Below, in pieces: positions 52,815 through 61,542 of a stretch of 64,000 nt of DNA (the first letter of the stretch is position 1; the number at the start of each line of letters is the position of its first letter). The notes beneath the pieces were generated by a model. It ran no database searches. It was not told where the DNA came from and was given only the letters and a program-made list of their open reading frames with translations. Location of the stretch: the NCBI GenBank assembly GCA_937864115.1, contig CALMII010000003.1:62001-126000 (forward strand), written 5' to 3'. The DNA comes from an uncultured Steroidobacter sp. GTDB taxonomy: Bacteria > Pseudomonadota > Gammaproteobacteria > Steroidobacterales > Steroidobacteraceae. The position numbers were made by a program, and so were the translations under genes.

Positions 52815-54966
52815 TCCCTTCGATCAGCCTGCCGATGCGATGGGCTCGCCATTGGGCCTGCGGGCCGCTGGCAACCAAGCTTCCGAGTACGGCGTACTCG
52901 ACGACCCGTTCGACGAGCCGGAGCCGGACTATTCGCAGCTAGGTGAATTCGATGCCGATGGTGCTCCCGAGCTTGCAAAGTGGAGATTGGCACTCGGCTA
53001 CCTGACATCACCGAATGATGAGGCAAGAGCGGACATCATCCGTACCGTACTCCCAGACGCGACGGTCATTCGTGATTCGAGCGGGGCCCCGATCATTTCG
53101 TACAAGGGGAAGATGGGCTACGTGAACAAGCCCGGCGCGTCCCTACGTGACGTCCTCGGCGTTGGAGAAGGCATTGCCAAGTACTTGCCGGCGGGACGGA
53201 CGGCCAGCTTGGCACGGCCGCTACTCGGCAAGGTCGCTCTGATGGGGGCAGCATCGGGCGCCACGAGCGTTGCCGAGGACATCGCCGCCATTCCTCAAGG
53301 GTCACAGCAGGGCATCGATCCTGTGCGTGCGGGCGTTACAGGGGTAGCGGGCGCAGCAGGTCAAGCTATGGCGCCTGTCCTAGCACGATGGCTGCAAAGC
53401 GCGGGAACGAGCGTAAAGCGAGCATGGGACGCCCTTCGCCCTCACGTTCGTGGCGAATCCATTACCGAGCAGGGCCGCGCCGCCGCCCGCCAGCTTGGGC
53501 TGAAGGTCGATCAGATCACCCCGCAGTTGCTGCGTGAACTGTCACGCGCCGCCGACGATGCAGCCAACGCAGGCGTTGGCGTTCACAGCGTGCCGGGAGT
53601 CGCCGACCGGTTGGCCCTCTCACGTCGCTTCGGCGTGCCGCTGACGAAAGGCGAATTGACCGATGACTACGCCCAACAGTCTCTTGAGGAGAATCTGCGC
53701 CGCATGGATGTCACCACCAAAGCGGGAAACATCATGCGCAGCCAAGGCGAGACCGCCGATGCTGCACTTCGTGGCGCGAACAATGAAACCGGCTTCGGCC
53801 TGGTAAAGCGGGAAATTGCGGGCAACACTCCTCTGGCAGGAGACACGGCAGACGCCGGCCAGGCATTGCTTTCTGCAACGCGTCGCGCAGCCGACAAGGC
53901 GCAAGGCGCGTATCGTGAAGCGTACGCAACGGCTCGCGAAGCCGGCTCGGCCCTGAACTCCACAAGCTATCGATCGTTCCTCGATGGCGTCGAGGCGAAG
54001 CTCAAGAACTCCATCGACTACGATCCGGCGTTGTTTCCGAAGACGGCAACGCTGCTCGATAACCTTCGGGCTCGGCAGGAATGGATGGTCGCTGTCGCCG
54101 AGCGAGGCCAGACGCCGGGCAACATCCCGCTTTCCAAGCTTGAGAACCTGCGCAAACTGATGAACGCGCAGTGGCGATCAGCCGATGCGACGGATCGTAT
54201 GGGCCTCGATGTGTTGCGCCGCGAATTCGATGAGATGGTCAATGGCGCGATCGATAGCGGCAAAGTGACCGGTGACAAAGTAGCGGTCGAGGCCTGGAAG
54301 CGTGGCCGCGATCTGTATGCCAGATTCCGCGATCTCTACTCGCCCGGCCGCGCAGAAGGACTGGCGGAGCGTCGTGCGGGCCGTACCGTCCAGGACTGGC
54401 TCAAGAGTGAATCGGCCACCGGCGAGCAGGTCATCAAGTCCGCTGCGTTCAACAGCGCACTTGCGAAGCGCATCGTCCAGATCCACGGCGAGGACAGCCC
54501 AGCTCACAAGGCGCTCAAGCAAGGCATGCTCGAGTACGTGTTCCGCCCTGCCTTGAAGGACAACGGCGTCAGCCCACGCATGTTCAAGTCACGCTACGAG
54601 CAATTCTTCATCAAGCAATACAGAGAGAACATGCAAGCCGTCTTCTCTCCGCAGGACATGGCGACGCTGAATGAGTTCTATCGCCTGGTACTCGCGAAGG
54701 TGCCGAAGGAAGGCGTCGTCAACTACTCGAACACCGGCAACGTGCTCATGAAAGGACTGCAGCAGCTCGGGCAGAAGCTCGGTGTTGCGATGGTGGCGAG
54801 TGGCAATCTTGAAACAGCAGCCGCGATGCAAGGGATCAATGCTGCCGCACAGGCTGGAAGTGCGTCGCAGGCTCGTCAGGCTGTACGTGGCCTGCTCCCA
54901 GTCAATCGATCACTGCCGTACGTCGCGGCTGGCGCCGTTGGCGGCTCCGAACCAGCGCGTCGATAG
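52801..54966 (+). CDS. large phage internal-virion-like protein
   Basis: 721 aa, the longest protein of the element. Acidic N-terminus (DPFDEPEPDYSQLGEF), Gly/Ala-rich membrane-active-looking stretches (KVALMGAASGATSVAEDIAA, AGVTGVAGAAGQAMAPVLARWL) and long helices beyond (RRAADKAQGAYREAYATAREAGSALNS). This composition is typical of DNA-ejection proteins in podovirus-like tails. No terminase, portal, scaffold or capsid gene accompanies it, so the prophage part is incomplete or the protein has been adopted for another use. Confidence 0.55.
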   Translation: MPLVDPFDQPADAMGSPLGLRAAGNQASEYGVLDDPFDEPEPDYSQLGEFDADGAPELAKWRLALGYLTSPNDEARADIIRTVLPDATVIRDSSGAPIISYKGKMGYVNKPGASLRDVLGVGEGIAKYLPAGRTASLARPLLGKVALMGAASGATSVAEDIAAIPQGSQQGIDPVRAGVTGVAGAAGQAMAPVLARWLQSAGTSVKRAWDALRPHVRGESITEQGRAAARQLGLKVDQITPQLLRELSRAADDAANAGVGVHSVPGVADRLALSRRFGVPLTKGELTDDYAQQSLEENLRRMDVTTKAGNIMRSQGETADAALRGANNETGFGLVKREIAGNTPLAGDTADAGQALLSATRRAADKAQGAYREAYATAREAGSALNSTSYRSFLDGVEAKLKNSIDYDPALFPKTATLLDNLRARQEWMVAVAERGQTPGNIPLSKLENLRKLMNAQWRSADATDRMGLDVLRREFDEMVNGAIDSGKVTGDKVAVEAWKRGRDLYARFRDLYSPGRAEGLAERRAGRTVQDWLKSESATGEQVIKSAAFNSALAKRIVQIHGEDSPAHKALKQGMLEYVFRPALKDNGVSPRMFKSRYEQFFIKQYRENMQAVFSPQDMATLNEFYRLVLAKVPKEGVVNYSNTGNVLMKGLQQLGQKLGVAMVASGNLETAAAMQGINAAAQAGSASQARQAVRGLLPVNRSLPYVAAGAVGGSEPARR

Positions 54967-55111
54967 CGTAGATGATGGCCACGACGGCGATGCAGAACCC
55001 AACGAACCACCAGAATCGGCCTACGAACCAAAGGCGGTATGCACCGGCCAGAAGTCCAGCTGCGATCGCGGCGACTGCAACCTCCAAAGCGGTCGAAACT
55101 CTGTGAGACAT
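54902..55111 (-). CDS. small membrane protein
   Basis: 69 aa from the ATG with AGGA ten bases upstream (MSHRVSTALEVAVAAIAAGLLAGAYRLWFVGRFWWFVGFCIAVVAIIYAIDALV). Two membrane helices and a basic tail, a holin-like layout. It overlaps the 3' end of the large virion-like gene on the other strand by 65 bp and is head-to-head with another membrane-protein gene, starts 28 bp apart. Confidence 0.45.
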   Translation of the reverse strand: MSHRVSTALEVAVAAIAAGLLAGAYRLWFVGRFWWFVGFCIAVVAIIYAIDALVRSRQRRQPRRTAVID

Positions 55112-55138
55112 GTTCAATTAATCCTGGTGAACAGCTAG

Positions 55139-55561
55139 ATGAGCGACTCGTTTCCTTTCCGGCGGTTTGTGATCAGAAACTCGGTCGTCCACGGCCTTCT
55201 CTTCGGCTTGGCAGGAATTCTGGTGTCGGCCTTCCAACAGGCACCGGTCTGGCCGGCAATCGTCGCATCGGCCCTCGTCGGCGTGGTCATCGCATTGATC
55301 CGCGCGCCAGGCGTGTTCCACAAGGAAATCCGCCTGGTCTGCAACGAGGTCATCCGACAGACGACGCTCGCGTTCATGCGACGTAGCTATCAGGCGGGAT
55401 TGCCACTTGACGACTTGCAAGAACTTCATAACGAGGTTCTGCGGGAAGCACGACGCACGCTGAGATCAAGGACGTTCATGACCATCAATGCAGAACAAGA
55501 ACTTGCCGCCGAGGCGCTGCCTGAGATCCGACACTCGACACCCGACGACTGTGCGACATGA
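55139..55561 (+). CDS. hypothetical membrane protein
   Basis: 140 aa. Two hydrophobic segments (VVHGLLFGLAGILVSAF and APVWPAIVASALVGVVIALI, about 17-60) followed by a soluble helical tail (RLVCNEVIRQTTLAFMRRSYQAGLPLDDLQELHNEVLREARRTLRS). No family recognised. Confidence 0.55.
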   Translation: MSDSFPFRRFVIRNSVVHGLLFGLAGILVSAFQQAPVWPAIVASALVGVVIALIRAPGVFHKEIRLVCNEVIRQTTLAFMRRSYQAGLPLDDLQELHNEVLREARRTLRSRTFMTINAEQELAAEALPEIRHSTPDDCAT

Positions 55562-56190
55562 GCCTACTCCGGCACCGTGGGAAAACGTATCTACATCGCT
55601 GCATCGGCCACATGCGAAGCAGCCTGTTCCGATCCTGATGACACTAGGAGCGGGACCCCTACGTCAGCTCAAAATCCGAGCTACAGCAATCTACTGCGTG
55701 CTGCTCCCCTCTTCCGGACCTGCGTGCCTTGGGGCCGCGACCAGGACGCACCATTCTGCAAATGCATTTGGATGAGCCTGTCTGCGCAATCTCATGCCAT
55801 GTCCGCATCAATACCTCTCGCTCTAGGCGACGCGCTCTCGAATGGGGATGGAGACCCGCCTGCCACATCTCGACAAAGGCGCACAGCATTCGCGTGCTGC
55901 AGAACGGCGCGACCGCTGCGGTGGCGTCGATGAACTGCTGGAAGCTGTGAATTCAAATGGCTGGTCGCCCAACCAAGTACAAGCCCAGAGTTTGCGGAGA
56001 GTGCGGAAAAGCTCTGCCAGCAGACGAATGCTGTGCGCCTTCAGGACGACATGATCACGAGCCCACGGCGGCGCGGTGGAAAAACGGCTCCTAACCTGGG
56101 AAAAGCGCAAAGCGCCCTCAAACTTCGCCAGCCGTCCAGTTATGCATAATATTCGGGTTGAGACCCATCAATTCATAGGGTACGATGCAT
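55562..56190. other. region of poor coding support
   Basis: Some 630 bp between the membrane protein and the operator of the ATPase gene. Overlapping frames in the first 400 bp have unnatural composition (Arg/Ser-rich) and are not called. The only candidate is a small cysteine-rich frame near 55.96 kb, listed separately. The segment from 56,100 on is AT-richer than its surroundings and likely holds the promoter for the ATPase-protease operon. Confidence 0.4.
55957..56094 (+). CDS. possible small zinc-ribbon-like protein
   Basis: 45 aa starting MAGRPTKYKPRVCGECGKAL, with CxxC near residue 13 and CC at 25-26, followed by histidines (GRHDHE). The start sequence MAGRPTKYKP is frequent in small phage proteins. 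GGAAG lies upstream, 10 bp before the ATG. Too short to be certain; possibly the head of a truncated larger gene. Confidence 0.35.
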   Translation: MAGRPTKYKPRVCGECGKALPADECCAPSGRHDHEPTAARWKNGS

Positions 56191-56214
56191 TAAAATGCTA
56201 TCTTGCGCATTTTA
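56191..56214 (+). promoter_or_regulatory. perfect inverted repeat, candidate operator of the ietA-like gene
   Basis: TAAAATGC and its exact complement GCATTTTA around 8 bases, ending 18 bp before the ATPase start. The sequence GATGCATTA also occurs on both sides (56,184 and 56,225). The ATPase has a C-terminal helix-turn-helix, so self-repression through this site is likely (inference). Confidence 0.6.
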
Positions 56215-56232
56215 CACGGCCTCGGATGCATT

Positions 56233-57423
56233 ATGGACCACTTCTCAATCGTTTTGGCGCTGGCGCGTTCCGCATTGCAAAATCCTAATGTTGCAGTTCG
56301 CCAGCACCTCGAACGATTGCAGGAGGCGTTGACCTCCGCCGGCTCTTCCGAAGAGGCGCGAGCTCTCTCCAAACTGCTTTCGGGCGACGAGCGCAGCGGA
56401 AAGATCGAGCCCACGCGAGTGATCCTCACTCGCGCGGTCGTTGCAGGCGAAGTGATGAGCCCTACAGTAAGGCCACCGGCTGATAGGGAAACCGGCAACT
56501 TACTCGCGCAAATCGTTCATCCTGCGCAACTCAATGACCGCCCCCTCGTTTTCAATGCTTCTCTCCAACCGGCGGTTGACTCACTCGTCGAAGAATGGAC
56601 GCATCTTGAAAAATTTCTCGCACTGTCAGTACGTCCGCCACTCAATTGCTTACTGTTCGGCGCGCCAGGGACCGGAAAGACACAGCTCGCCCGCGCCATC
56701 GCAAAGCGGCTAGAGCTGCCACTGGTTGTTGCGCGACTCGATGGATTGATCTCCTCGTTCCTTGGCACAACAGCTCGCAATATCGCTTCGCTTTTCGATT
56801 TTGCGAACAGATACCAGTGTGTTCTGCTTCTCGACGAGTTCGACGCGATCGCCAAAATCAGAGACGACCCTCATGAAGTTGGCGAGATCAAGCGCGTAGT
56901 CAATACGCTTCTGCAATGCCTAGATTCGCGATCCAGCATCGGCTTCACCCTCGCGATCACCAATCATGAACAACTCCTCGATAGCGCGATCTGGAGGCGC
57001 TTCGATGTCCGCGTTCATGTACCGAAACCTGATTTCGCATCGAGGCAGGCCATAGTCGAGCGTTACACGGCGGGCATTACACTATCGGATGCTGATCGAC
57101 GGTTGCTTGCTTGGTTCACAGAAGGACGCAGTGGCGCCGAGATTGAAACGCTATGCAATGCGATCCTTCGAATGTTTGTACTGAAGAAGTCCGACGACTT
57201 CAGCATGGCTGAAGCTCTTCGCGTTAACGCACAGCTCAGCGCCGACTTTCGTGAATCACCACGGCAGCAGAAGCTCGTTGGCGAATTTGAGGCCTTAGCG
57301 AGGACGTTGGTAACCGATGAAGACGTCCGGTTCACACAAGGGGAGCTTGCTCAGATCTTCAATCGCGATCAATCGACGATTAGCCGATGGCTGAAACAGG
57401 ACGGCGTTCCGCGGAGGCGCTAA
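56233..57423 (+). CDS. AAA ATPase of an IetAS-type defence/stability pair
   Basis: 396 aa from the ATG just behind the inverted repeat. Walker A GAPGTGKT (143-150), Walker B VLLLDEFD (197-204), sensor AITN (about 241) and arginine-finger-like WRRFD (254-258) are intact. The C-terminus (about 355-393, RFTQGELAQIFNRDQSTISRWLKQDGVPRRR) is a helix-turn-helix. The next gene encodes a subtilisin-like protease, overlapping by one base (TAATG). ATPase-subtilase pairs of this kind are known as IetAS: first a plasmid stability/incompatibility module in Agrobacterium, later an anti-phage system. The name fits by layout and motifs; sequence identity was not tested. Confidence 0.82.
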   Translation: MDHFSIVLALARSALQNPNVAVRQHLERLQEALTSAGSSEEARALSKLLSGDERSGKIEPTRVILTRAVVAGEVMSPTVRPPADRETGNLLAQIVHPAQLNDRPLVFNASLQPAVDSLVEEWTHLEKFLALSVRPPLNCLLFGAPGTGKTQLARAIAKRLELPLVVARLDGLISSFLGTTARNIASLFDFANRYQCVLLLDEFDAIAKIRDDPHEVGEIKRVVNTLLQCLDSRSSIGFTLAITNHEQLLDSAIWRRFDVRVHVPKPDFASRQAIVERYTAGITLSDADRRLLAWFTEGRSGAEIETLCNAILRMFVLKKSDDFSMAEALRVNAQLSADFRESPRQQKLVGEFEALARTLVTDEDVRFTQGELAQIFNRDQSTISRWLKQDGVPRRR

Positions 57424-59834
57424 TGGCAAACAATCCAGTCCAGGTCATTCTCAATACCAAGAACTATCTGGAGAGACCCGAGGACAATGGCGGGGGTTCG
57501 GTGAAGGATTTCTTCAAAGGACGCGACGCCGAGTTCGAAGCTCACAAGACAAAGATCCTGGGCGAGCTATCGGAGATAGAAAAAAGGCTGAAGGCCAATC
57601 CCGATGTAGGGGTTGAATACGCTCACGTAGTTCTGCAAGGGGACGCCTGGGCCAAGACCAGAAGACCCACAACCGCGGTATTTCCTCCGGCACGCACGCC
57701 CATTGTTGGAAGCGGCGAGCTTGGTGAAATGATTGTCGAGCTTACGAGCGAAAACATCGCGGCCGTTCATCAAGCTGTCGATCGCGCGGAAATCGAGGTC
57801 GCTTACAAGAAAAACAAGAAGACCGATGAACTTGTACCCAACCCCAGCCGCGCGCGTGGCGAGGTGGGGGCAATCCAAATCCTCAGACCACATGAACCAA
57901 CTGATCGCCGACGCTTCTCCGCCGAAGAGGCGATGAATTGGCTGAAGCACCCGCAAACTGGCGGCGTGTACATTGTTGAAACATTCGCCGACCCACGCGA
58001 GGTTGCGTCCGACACTCGCCGTACGCGAGCGAAACAGAACCTCGATCGCCTCCGGATGAATCTACGATCAATGCCCGTCGAAGTGGTTAAACCCCCAGCT
58101 CGGTACGAAGGTTCACGGTTGATCTTCCTCCGAGTCGCAGACAACGCACGGAGCAAACTGACACAGCACCAAGCTGTCCTCGATGTTCTAGACAAAGACC
58201 CCGCTGTTCGGAGAATCATGTTGCCGCCGATCGTCGAAGTTGGTCACTCCGTGCCGGGTAACCCCGCTGGTCCTGCTACGCTCAAAGCACCGGATGAGAC
58301 TTCCCAGTATCCAGTCGTCGGCGTAATCGACACTGGCATCGCGAAATTGAAGGCGCTCGACGGCTGGTGCGCAGGTCGAACTGACTTTGTCGGCTCGACC
58401 GGCGGCCAAGATCGGTCGCATGGAACATTCATTGCCGGTCTTGTTGCAGCGTCGGATCAATTTAATGATGACAAGCTATTTGCAGAAGTGCCGTGCAAGT
58501 TCTTCGACCTCGCTCTGCACCCTACCACCAGTAGCGGCTATCAAGCCTTCTATCCAAGGGGCTTCTTAGATTTCCTCGAACAGCTCGAGATCGAGATCCT
58601 CACCGCAAAAGCGACTGGCGTGCGAGTGTTCAACATGAGCCTCGCACTGGAACGACAGGTTGCTGATGATGCCTATGGCGTGTTCGCTTGGATGCTCGAT
58701 GTTATTGCCGACCTCCACGACGTCATTTTTGTACTCCCCGCTGGGAACCTGTCTTCGTCAACTTTCCGGTCCGAATGGCCAGATGATCCACCAGATGTGC
58801 TTCAGATGCTGGCCGACTACAGACATACAGGCAAAGATCGACTCCTGCAGCCGGCGGAGAGTATTCGCTCCCTCGTCGTTGGCGCATTGAATCCTCCGAA
58901 ATGTTCGGGGCCATTGCGTCCGACCACTTACACGCGGCGAGGGCCCAGCGCAGCGCTGGGCATGAAGCCAGACGTGGCACATGTCGGTGGTCGTGGCAGC
59001 GCCAAGCATGAGTTGATGTCAATCGACACTTCAGGGAATGTGACGGATGGCTGTGGAACTAGCTACGCGGCACCACTCGTTGCCAGACAACTCGCAGCCT
59101 TGTCCAACCAGATCGAAGGACAAGTGGAAAGAGAGACACTCCTGGCCCTTCTAATTCACCACGCACGCACGCCGAAGGATCTTGCCGCCAAATCACTACG
59201 CCGGATTGCCCGCGACTTCGTGGGGTTTGGGTTGCCAGCTCAGAGCGCCCAGATGCTCGAAACGGAGGACCATGGAATCACGCTGCTCTTCAATGGCGTT
59301 CTAGAGCGCGACCGGGAGCTGGTCTTCCCCTTCTCATGGCCCGCGAGCCTGACAGATTCATCCGGCAACTGCAGAGGCAGAGTCAAGCTGACTCTTGTCT
59401 ACCGCCCACCGGTTGATAGATCTTTCGACGCAGAGTTTGTTCGCGTAAATCTCGACGCACACCTGAGACAAGAATCATTCGATTCGAATACCGGTGACAT
59501 CGCGTGGACAGGCCGACTGAGAAGCGAGACCGACAAGACATACGAGAAGAAGTTGATCGAGCATGGCCAGAAGTGGTCCCCGGTGAAGCAGTACGAAAAA
59601 AAGTTCCAAGGTATTGGCGCCTCTTCTCAGTGGCGATTGGTAATCGAAGGGCTCACGCGGACTGGCTTCAACTTTCCAACCAATGGCGTGCCTTTCTCGG
59701 TATTGCTTACGATTGAAGATCCCAAGAAAACAGAGCACGTATTTCAGGAACTCAGACAGGGCCTTCTTGCAGGCGGGGTGAAGCTTGCAGATGTTCGAAC
59801 CGCAAATCGCATAACCACGAGGGGCGCTCCTTAG
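57423..59834 (+). CDS. S8 subtilisin-like protease, IetS-type effector
   Basis: 803 aa starting at MANNPVQVIL, one base inside the ATPase stop. The subtilase core holds the full triad: Asp303 (VVGVIDTGI), His333 (RSHGTFIAG) and Ser547 (GCGTSYAAP), with Asn in LPAGNLS as oxyanion residue. About 290 residues precede the core and about 250 follow it; both are unassigned and could sense the trigger or bind the ATPase. No signal peptide, so it should act in the cytoplasm. In the pTiC58 system the protease is the toxic partner and the ATPase restrains it (established for that system). Confidence 0.85.
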   Translation: MANNPVQVILNTKNYLERPEDNGGGSVKDFFKGRDAEFEAHKTKILGELSEIEKRLKANPDVGVEYAHVVLQGDAWAKTRRPTTAVFPPARTPIVGSGELGEMIVELTSENIAAVHQAVDRAEIEVAYKKNKKTDELVPNPSRARGEVGAIQILRPHEPTDRRRFSAEEAMNWLKHPQTGGVYIVETFADPREVASDTRRTRAKQNLDRLRMNLRSMPVEVVKPPARYEGSRLIFLRVADNARSKLTQHQAVLDVLDKDPAVRRIMLPPIVEVGHSVPGNPAGPATLKAPDETSQYPVVGVIDTGIAKLKALDGWCAGRTDFVGSTGGQDRSHGTFIAGLVAASDQFNDDKLFAEVPCKFFDLALHPTTSSGYQAFYPRGFLDFLEQLEIEILTAKATGVRVFNMSLALERQVADDAYGVFAWMLDVIADLHDVIFVLPAGNLSSSTFRSEWPDDPPDVLQMLADYRHTGKDRLLQPAESIRSLVVGALNPPKCSGPLRPTTYTRRGPSAALGMKPDVAHVGGRGSAKHELMSIDTSGNVTDGCGTSYAAPLVARQLAALSNQIEGQVERETLLALLIHHARTPKDLAAKSLRRIARDFVGFGLPAQSAQMLETEDHGITLLFNGVLERDRELVFPFSWPASLTDSSGNCRGRVKLTLVYRPPVDRSFDAEFVRVNLDAHLRQESFDSNTGDIAWTGRLRSETDKTYEKKLIEHGQKWSPVKQYEKKFQGIGASSQWRLVIEGLTRTGFNFPTNGVPFSVLLTIEDPKKTEHVFQELRQGLLAGGVKLADVRTANRITTRGAP

Positions 59835-59935
59835 ACAGGATCTTCCGCAGACTCGTGGTCCGAGGCATTCGCTCCCCGACTCCGACACCGAGGCTTGGAC
59901 TTCTGTCGCCGCACTCAATTGCGGATCGGTGACAT

Positions 59936-60310
59936 ATGCCTAACCTCGCGACTGCGATCGATAACGTGCGCACCGATCTGATGACCGTCGATGCACAGTT
60001 GCACTGCCTTGAGATGGCGCTGACACACGGCTCCGATGCGAGTGCCTGCTCTACCGTCGCGGTTCACACCCGTGAACTGGTTCAGGAGTTGATGAGTCGT
60101 CTGGATCAAATCGTGTCGGACGTTGAGGTTGACCTTCTCTGGCTCAGGTCGCACGCGTCGCCCCAAGCTAACCTGGCGTGGCTGGCGATTCAGCTTCGGG
60201 CTTTTGGTCAATCGGCAGCAAGCCCTGGCGATACTCGGAAGGGATACATTGCGTGTCGGATGGGACAACGACCGCGACACCCTGGCGCGCAATCGCAGCC
60301 TTCGCATTGA
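59936..60310 (+). CDS. hypothetical protein, weakly supported
   Basis: 124 aa beginning MPNLATAIDNVRTDLMTVDAQL. The first 85 residues look like a normal helical protein (LVQELMSRLDQIVSDVEVDLLWLRS), while the last 40 overlap the PIN gene on the other strand by 143 bp and look unnatural. Either the overlap is real or the true gene is shorter or broken. Confidence 0.35.
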   Translation: MPNLATAIDNVRTDLMTVDAQLHCLEMALTHGSDASACSTVAVHTRELVQELMSRLDQIVSDVEVDLLWLRSHASPQANLAWLAIQLRAFGQSAASPGDTRKGYIACRMGQRPRHPGAQSQPSH

Positions 60311-60734
60311 GAATGGACTTCGCCGATTTACCGACGCCATCCCAGGTCCAGAACTCGTCGCACTGGGCGTCGATTGCGCTCGCCACATGAAGCGCGTCCG
60401 CTGGCCGCAGGTTCATCTCGTATTTCCACCTGAGGTCCCTGGCCCGCTCAAGAACGAAAATATCGGTCTGCCATGGCGTGACCCCGCCAGACCCAGACGT
60501 CAGGATGCTGCGAAAAATTCTCTGCGTCTCTTCGCTGATGTCCCCGTCGGCGGAAGTGCATTCCACGATACTGAAGAGCGACGTGACGACCGTGAGTCTC
60601 TTATCGCGCCCAGCACGGAGTGCTGTTTTCAGATGCCAGAGAAATTTCCCGCCGTCATGCACCTGTTTGCCGTTGGCATCCAGCGCAAGTTCAATGAAGC
60701 AGCAGGCGTCGAGGTAGATTTTTTTAGTGCTCAT
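60168..60734 (-). CDS. PIN-domain nuclease, toxin-like
   Basis: 188 aa starting MSTKKIYLDACCFIELA. Acidic residues of the PIN active site: Asp9, Glu58 (IVECT), Asp113 (RPADALHVASA) and Asp132 (FWTWDG). PIN toxins cleave RNA, often tRNA or rRNA. Its start overlaps the end of the upstream gene by 11 bp, and the pair is transcribed against the surrounding genes, so it looks like a self-contained toxin-antitoxin unit. Confidence 0.82.
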   Translation of the reverse strand: MSTKKIYLDACCFIELALDANGKQVHDGGKFLWHLKTALRAGRDKRLTVVTSLFSIVECTSADGDISEETQRIFRSILTSGSGGVTPWQTDIFVLERARDLRWKYEMNLRPADALHVASAIDAQCDEFWTWDGVGKSAKSILNAKAAIARQGVAVVVPSDTQCIPSEYRQGLLPIDQKPEAESPATPG

Positions 60735-61542
60735 CGTCCCTGATGGCAGACACAAAGTCCGCCGCGCCCACACTCCCGGTCATTGACGGGGCACTGCCAA
60801 AGAATTTTTCGAACTCTTCGTCAGTGATGGAATCGACGAGCTTCAGTCGCTCGACGCCGATCTGGTCAATTTCTTTGCTGAGGCGATTCGCGCGCACCAT
60901 TCCTGATACGTGTACGCGCCGGTCTCTGGGTGCCAAGGCGCTGACGACGTCGCCGTATAGCTCGCGGGGAAAGAAGCACTTGATGATGTTGCCGCGGGAT
61001 ACGTCGCGCAGGTCGAAATGTGGGCGCTCTGCTTCCTTGTAAAACGCGTGAATGACGCCCAGAACGGTGCCGTGGTACTCGATGAATTGCCGGACTGATT
61101 CGGTGAGCCGTTCGACAACTTCGGCAGTGACTAAGTAGGGCTTGGGGGGCTTCTTGGGGCTCTTCTTTGCAGGTAGCACCGCAACCGACACTGCCTCGCC
61201 CGGATGAATCTTCTTGGCGACCTGGGCGTACTGGAGGAAGGTCTTTTCAGTGGCGCCAGCAGAATGCGCCGCCTGCGGCTTTCCCTCGAACACAGACGTG
61301 GCGATGCGGCGGCAGGCTGCCGCCGTCTTGGCTGAGACACCCTCGTGAGTCGAAACCTCGAATCGAAGCGAGCCGTCCGTGAACTTGGATGCGCGCCACT
61401 GGTTTTCCACGGGCAACAGGCCCGCATCGTCGCCGATGGACTTGAAGAGCTTAGCCAACTCCTCCGGCAGCGTAGATAGGCGCGACAGTTCGATGGACTC
61501 TTGGCCCTTGAACAGCGTCACATGCATTCTGAATTGCGGCAT
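60724..61542 (-). CDS. putative partner/antitoxin of the PIN protein
   Basis: 272 aa. An N-terminal alpha/beta part (STLPEELAKLFKSIGDDAGLL), a basic linker (PAKKSPKKPPKPY) and a C-terminal beta-rich part (GTVLGVIHAFYKEAERPHFDLRDVSRGNIIKCFFP) with an OB-fold look. Upstream, overlapping placement before a PIN gene suggests an antitoxin or neutralising partner. No classical antitoxin DNA-binding domain (RHH, AbrB, Phd) is seen, so the role is inferred. Confidence 0.6.
   Translation of the reverse strand: MPQFRMHVTLFKGQESIELSRLSTLPEELAKLFKSIGDDAGLLPVENQWRASKFTDGSLRFEVSTHEGVSAKTAAACRRIATSVFEGKPQAAHSAGATEKTFLQYAQVAKKIHPGEAVSVAVLPAKKSPKKPPKPYLVTAEVVERLTESVRQFIEYHGTVLGVIHAFYKEAERPHFDLRDVSRGNIIKCFFPRELYGDVVSALAPRDRRVHVSGMVRANRLSKEIDQIGVERLKLVDSITDEEFEKFFGSAPSMTGSVGAADFVSAIRDDEH

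Noticed and set aside
55577..55933. 118-aa frame on the plus strand
   Set aside because: Ser/Arg/Cys-rich, no ribosome binding site, no domain.
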